7,429 bases of DNA from Deltaproteobacteria bacterium (GTDB lineage Bacteria; Desulfobacterota; Desulfobacteria; Desulfobacterales; SG8-13). The position numbers and the translations under genes are program-made. This document shows positions 4,742-7,429 of this stretch, piece by piece. The notes below the pieces were generated by a model, which saw only the letters and a list, made by a program, of their open reading frames with translations, was not told the origin of the DNA and made no database searches. Each line of letters starts with the position of its first letter. The first letter of the stretch is position 1. The DNA lies in the NCBI GenBank assembly GCA_024639205.1, contig JAHEIV010000141.1:1-7429 (forward strand), written 5' to 3'.

Positions 4742-6382
4742 ATGACGGGGCCTGACAAACCAGTTACAGCCAATGCTTCGCGTGTTGAACCCAACCTGGG
4801 TCGCATCGCCTCCCGGATATTCGGTATCATTGCCGACTGCTTTCCGGTTGCGGCTGCCAGCGACGAGTTCGGTTATTTTCCCCAGGTACTCAACCCCGGA
4901 ACACGGTGGGATTCGTGGGATCGTTTTTGCCAAGACGGCGTAAGCGATGCGGTCGAACGGCTGCGGGTGGAGGCTTCGGCGATGAAACAGCTGTCGCACG
5001 ACGAGGGGGCTGCCGGCCCAGTGGATTCGGAAATGCGCGTTGACATTACCCTTGTGCTGGATAGCGTCGAGACATTGATAGAACAGTTGACGATCGTGAG
5101 GGTATGGGAAGTCCAGCCGACCTGGCACCTGACCCTTGTCTGTGTGGGCCTTACAGAGGCTTTCGAATCCGGAGAATCGGAGGCCGTCCGTCGTCGGATC
5201 GCCGGTCTGGCCGAATTCATTGACCAGGCTTCATCCGCACTTCGTGATGTGCCGGCGCTGTTTCGAGATCTCGGGTTGGAAATGGTGACCGGGACACGCC
5301 GTTTTCTTGCAGGCTTGCAGCCGAAGTGGCCGGAGCTGGACTTGGCGCTGACGTCGCTGGATCGATTCGAGGAGTTACTAACCCGTTTGCCCGTGCGCAG
5401 CCGCTTCCGGCTCCCCCGAGACGTTTTTGAGCAGGTGTTGCAGTCGCACCTTCAGCTTCGTCTCGATTCCCGGGAACTGGAGAGTCTGCTGGATCAGGAA
5501 ATCCGTGAGATGTGGGAGCTGCTCGGGGAGATTGCCGGCACCCCACTTACTCCGGTCGGTCTGGAAAAGATCATTGAGCGGTTGCCACCGCCGCCGGTTC
5601 GGGACAAGGGGTTGCTCGGCCTGTATGAGCGGGAGGTGACCCGCCTGGCCCGTCACTGCGTGCGAAAAGGCCTGATAGCAGAGGAACTGGTCCTTCAGTG
5701 CCCGGTCCGGGTGGAGCCGGTACCTGCCTATCTTACCGCTGTCCGGGCGGCATCCAGCTACAGTATTCCTGCCCGGCACCCGCCGACCGGAGGTGCATTT
5801 TACGTTATCAACGCCGGGCATCCGGACGAAGTTCGCAAAAGTTACCAGCGCGAATACCGGATGCTGATCGCACACGAGACCTATCCCGGCCATCACCTGC
5901 TGGATATTCACCGTTGGAATCTCCCCCAACAGATACGACGGGTGATTGAAAGACCGCTTTTCTACGAGGGCTGGGCCTGCTTCGCAGAGGAGATCATTCG
6001 GCTGACCGGTTATTTGCATACCCCGGCCGACCGGCTGCTGCTGGCTCGACGGCGTCTGTGGCGGGCGATTCGCGGACAGGTCGACCTGGGCCTGCAGTCC
6101 GGTCAGCTGGACCTGAAGTCGGCTGCACGGCGACTGACCGCAACTGGTATAAATCCGCAGGACGCCCTGTCTGCAGTGCGCAAATACCCGTTGAATCCGG
6201 GGTACCAGTCATGTTACACCGCCGGCATACGCCGCTTTTTGGATCTGTATGATCGGTACGGAGGAAAAGGCCTGCCCGCATTTGTCGCCACCGTCTTAGG
6301 GCAGGGTGAAGTTGGGTTCGAATGCCTGGAGAAAGTGCTCGACCAAAATCGGAAGCATCGTTCCGGGCCTGGTCTCGACTGA
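4742..6382 (+). CDS. DUF885 family putative zinc metallopeptidase
   Basis: The start at ATG 4742 is backed by GAGGAA at 4727-4732, about ten bases upstream. The 546-residue product is within the usual size of DUF885 proteins and has no signal peptide or membrane helix, so it is probably cytoplasmic. The first 350 residues are helical and weakly conserved. The C-terminal third carries the family hallmarks: the putative metal-site motif HETYPGHH at 378-385, YEGWACFAEE at 408-417 (relatives commonly have EGWALYAE), and a late KYPLNPGYQSCYTAG segment at 481-495 corresponding to the conserved Pro/Gly-Q-Tyr region. Many DUF885 members are annotated as peptidases, but few have known substrates. The next gene, an ATP-grasp-like ligase, begins 31 bases later and is probably cotranscribed, suggesting the substrate is a small peptide or amide made by that ligase. 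Family confidence is high; substrate is unknown. Confidence 0.85.
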   Translation: MTGPDKPVTANASRVEPNLGRIASRIFGIIADCFPVAAASDEFGYFPQVLNPGTRWDSWDRFCQDGVSDAVERLRVEASAMKQLSHDEGAAGPVDSEMRVDITLVLDSVETLIEQLTIVRVWEVQPTWHLTLVCVGLTEAFESGESEAVRRRIAGLAEFIDQASSALRDVPALFRDLGLEMVTGTRRFLAGLQPKWPELDLALTSLDRFEELLTRLPVRSRFRLPRDVFEQVLQSHLQLRLDSRELESLLDQEIREMWELLGEIAGTPLTPVGLEKIIERLPPPPVRDKGLLGLYEREVTRLARHCVRKGLIAEELVLQCPVRVEPVPAYLTAVRAASSYSIPARHPPTGGAFYVINAGHPDEVRKSYQREYRMLIAHETYPGHHLLDIHRWNLPQQIRRVIERPLFYEGWACFAEEIIRLTGYLHTPADRLLLARRRLWRAIRGQVDLGLQSGQLDLKSAARRLTATGINPQDALSAVRKYPLNPGYQSCYTAGIRRFLDLYDRYGGKGLPAFVATVLGQGEVGFECLEKVLDQNRKHRSGPGLD

Positions 6383-6397
6383 TCTTTTGGTTATTTT

Positions 6398-6410
6398 AGA
6401 GGGGAGGAAG
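6398..6410 (+). promoter_or_regulatory. Very strong ribosome binding site for the TTG start at 6414
   Basis: AGAGGGGAGGAAG contains GGAGG at 6403-6407, six bases before TTG 6414. It fixes this non-ATG start, because the first in-frame ATG would discard 32 residues. Its strength suggests that the ligase-like gene is translated independently of the DUF885 gene. Confidence 0.7.
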
Positions 6411-6413
6411 CAT

Positions 6414-7429
6414 TTGAAATCAAACGAATTCATCGGGTATCATTCCGAGTGGAACTTAGGCAGCCCGGGTGGTTGGGATTATCAGCGGATCACGCAAGAA
6501 ATCGGTAAAATGGTTTTCGCGTTTTTATCTCGCAAGGTCGACTTCGGCCTTGAACTCGATTTCGACCTGCCGCTGTTGTCGCCGGTGCATGGATTGGTGG
6601 AGATGCTGGCGCGTGTGCACCGGGATCGGGAGGGATCGAACCCCGGTGTCATTGCAGTGGTGGCAGAAGAGGAAACCCTGGCCGATGTTGTCGAAAACCG
6701 CAACCTGGCCGATTTGATCGGCAAGGTTCCAGGCTTGAAAGGCGTCCTGACAGCCCCCCAGGGGTTGGAAAGAACAAACGGTCGGGTCTGTTGGCGCGGA
6801 GAACCCGTATCGGTGATCTTTATGGATTTCAATACGGATATTCTCTTAAAACTGCATCGAAAATTCGGACTCGACCCGGTGTTGCAGGCGGTGCAGGAGA
6901 ACAGGGTTATCAATCCGCGGGGCACCGAGCCGATCAACGTCAAAAGCATGTTCGAGGTGATTACAGATCCTTCCCGCAACAGCTGTTTTCATCCTGAAAC
7001 CATTCGGCGCACACCGTGGACGAGGCAATTTTTTCCACGAAAGACCTCAGGCCCTGCAGGTGAGGACATTCAGGACTTGCTGGAGTGGACGCGGGCGCAC
7101 TGGGAGAACCTGGTGTTGAAGCCCTCCCGTGGATATTCCGGTCATGGGGTGCGGGTCGGGGGCGTGCACCCGGATGCAGAAGATGCGGTTCAGATGGCGA
7201 TCGCAGCCGGGGATTACATCGTCCAGCAGAAAGTGCCGCTTTCCCTGTGGGCCGAGGATATGCCGGAGATGAATACGGAAAGTGGAAAGGTGATCACCGT
7301 CCGTCGACAGACCGACTTTCGGTGCCTGTTCGAAGCCAATGCGCTGATCGGATTTGTCGCCCGTTACGGGCAGGTTCCGACCAATGTCGGCAGCGGCGGG
7401 GGGGTTCAACCAGTGGCTGTCTTGCGATC
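6414..7429 (+). CDS. Circularly permuted ATP-grasp-like ligase, 5' part
   Basis: The frame opens at TTG 6414 and is still open at the window end, so 338 residues are seen and the C-terminus is missing. The N-terminal half has a GVIAVVAEEETL strand-like segment, SVIFMDFNTDIL, then VINPRGTEPINVKSMFEVI. This order (metal/substrate-type strand, Asn-Pro, then a conserved Lys) is seen in circularly permuted ATP-grasp enzymes. The second half carries the nucleotide-binding signature: VLKPSRGYSGHGVRVG, with Lys 236 and a Gly-rich loop ending at Gly 245, then YIVQQKVPL, DFRCLF and TNVGSGGGVQPVA near the end. Such enzymes use ATP to join a carboxylate to an amine or thiol through an acyl phosphate. There is no clear hit to a named member, so the substrate is unknown. 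Its partner upstream is a DUF885 peptidase-like protein. Confidence 0.6.
   Translation, partial: MKSNEFIGYHSEWNLGSPGGWDYQRITQEIGKMVFAFLSRKVDFGLELDFDLPLLSPVHGLVEMLARVHRDREGSNPGVIAVVAEEETLADVVENRNLADLIGKVPGLKGVLTAPQGLERTNGRVCWRGEPVSVIFMDFNTDILLKLHRKFGLDPVLQAVQENRVINPRGTEPINVKSMFEVITDPSRNSCFHPETIRRTPWTRQFFPRKTSGPAGEDIQDLLEWTRAHWENLVLKPSRGYSGHGVRVGGVHPDAEDAVQMAIAAGDYIVQQKVPLSLWAEDMPEMNTESGKVITVRRQTDFRCLFEANALIGFVARYGQVPTNVGSGGGVQPVAVLR

Noticed and set aside
4471..4755. A 94-codon + strand frame before the DUF885 gene
   Set aside because: It has no ribosome binding site, no recognisable domain, a scattered Cys/Arg composition, and it runs into the DUF885 start in another frame.
7047..7409. A 120-codon minus-strand frame at the window end
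   Set aside because: It is opposite the ATP-grasp-like gene, which carries the nucleotide-binding motifs on the + strand.

Overview
This looks like chromosomal DNA from a gammaproteobacterium. By eye it is moderately GC-rich, with several leaderless or weakly spaced gene pairs. The main taxonomic clue is the block of an ECF sigma factor, a DUF3619-like membrane protein and a DUF3106 repeat protein, an arrangement typical of Gammaproteobacteria. A finer placement, such as a sulfur-oxidising or Chromatiales-like lineage, would be a guess. All well-supported genes lie on the + strand. I see no rRNA, tRNA, CRISPR array, insertion sequence or phage gene.

Region 1 (1-2205) looks like an envelope or sigma-factor module. 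It opens with the 3' end of a gene for a very charged Asp/Arg protein made of 11-residue repeats. After 92 bases comes a tightly packed run: an ECF-type sigma factor, a single-pass DUF3619-like membrane protein overlapping it by an ATGA junction, a small acidic protein with a signal-peptide-like segment and an unclear start, and a DUF3106 protein. The last is exported, very basic and made of 12 repeats resembling the LTxxQ motif of Spy/CpxP-type proteins. The close packing suggests one transcript. By inference, the membrane protein may control the sigma factor, and the two exported proteins may be its envelope effectors.

Region 2 (2206-4196) starts with about 260 bases of unexplained DNA. It then has the best promoter in the window (TTGACC, 17 bp, TATAAT) and a leader of roughly 114 nt containing a 9-bp inverted repeat with two alternative 3' arms. 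Two TTG-start genes follow. The first is a membrane-anchored DUF2726 (nuclease-fold) protein with a C-terminal topoisomerase-type zinc ribbon. The second is a short-form AMP nucleosidase of the nucleoside phosphorylase family.

Region 3 (4197-4741) is a 545-base non-coding stretch. It contains a probable intrinsic terminator, overlapping stem-loops and a 14-bp perfect palindrome.

Region 4 (4742-7429) holds a DUF885 family putative metallopeptidase (HETYPGHH and EGWACFAEE motifs). A gene that runs off the end follows 31 bases later and looks like a circularly permuted ATP-grasp ligase. A ligase and a peptidase-like enzyme side by side suggest a pathway that builds and trims a small peptide or amide. 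I do not recognise this pairing as a named system, and it is the best candidate here for undescribed biology.
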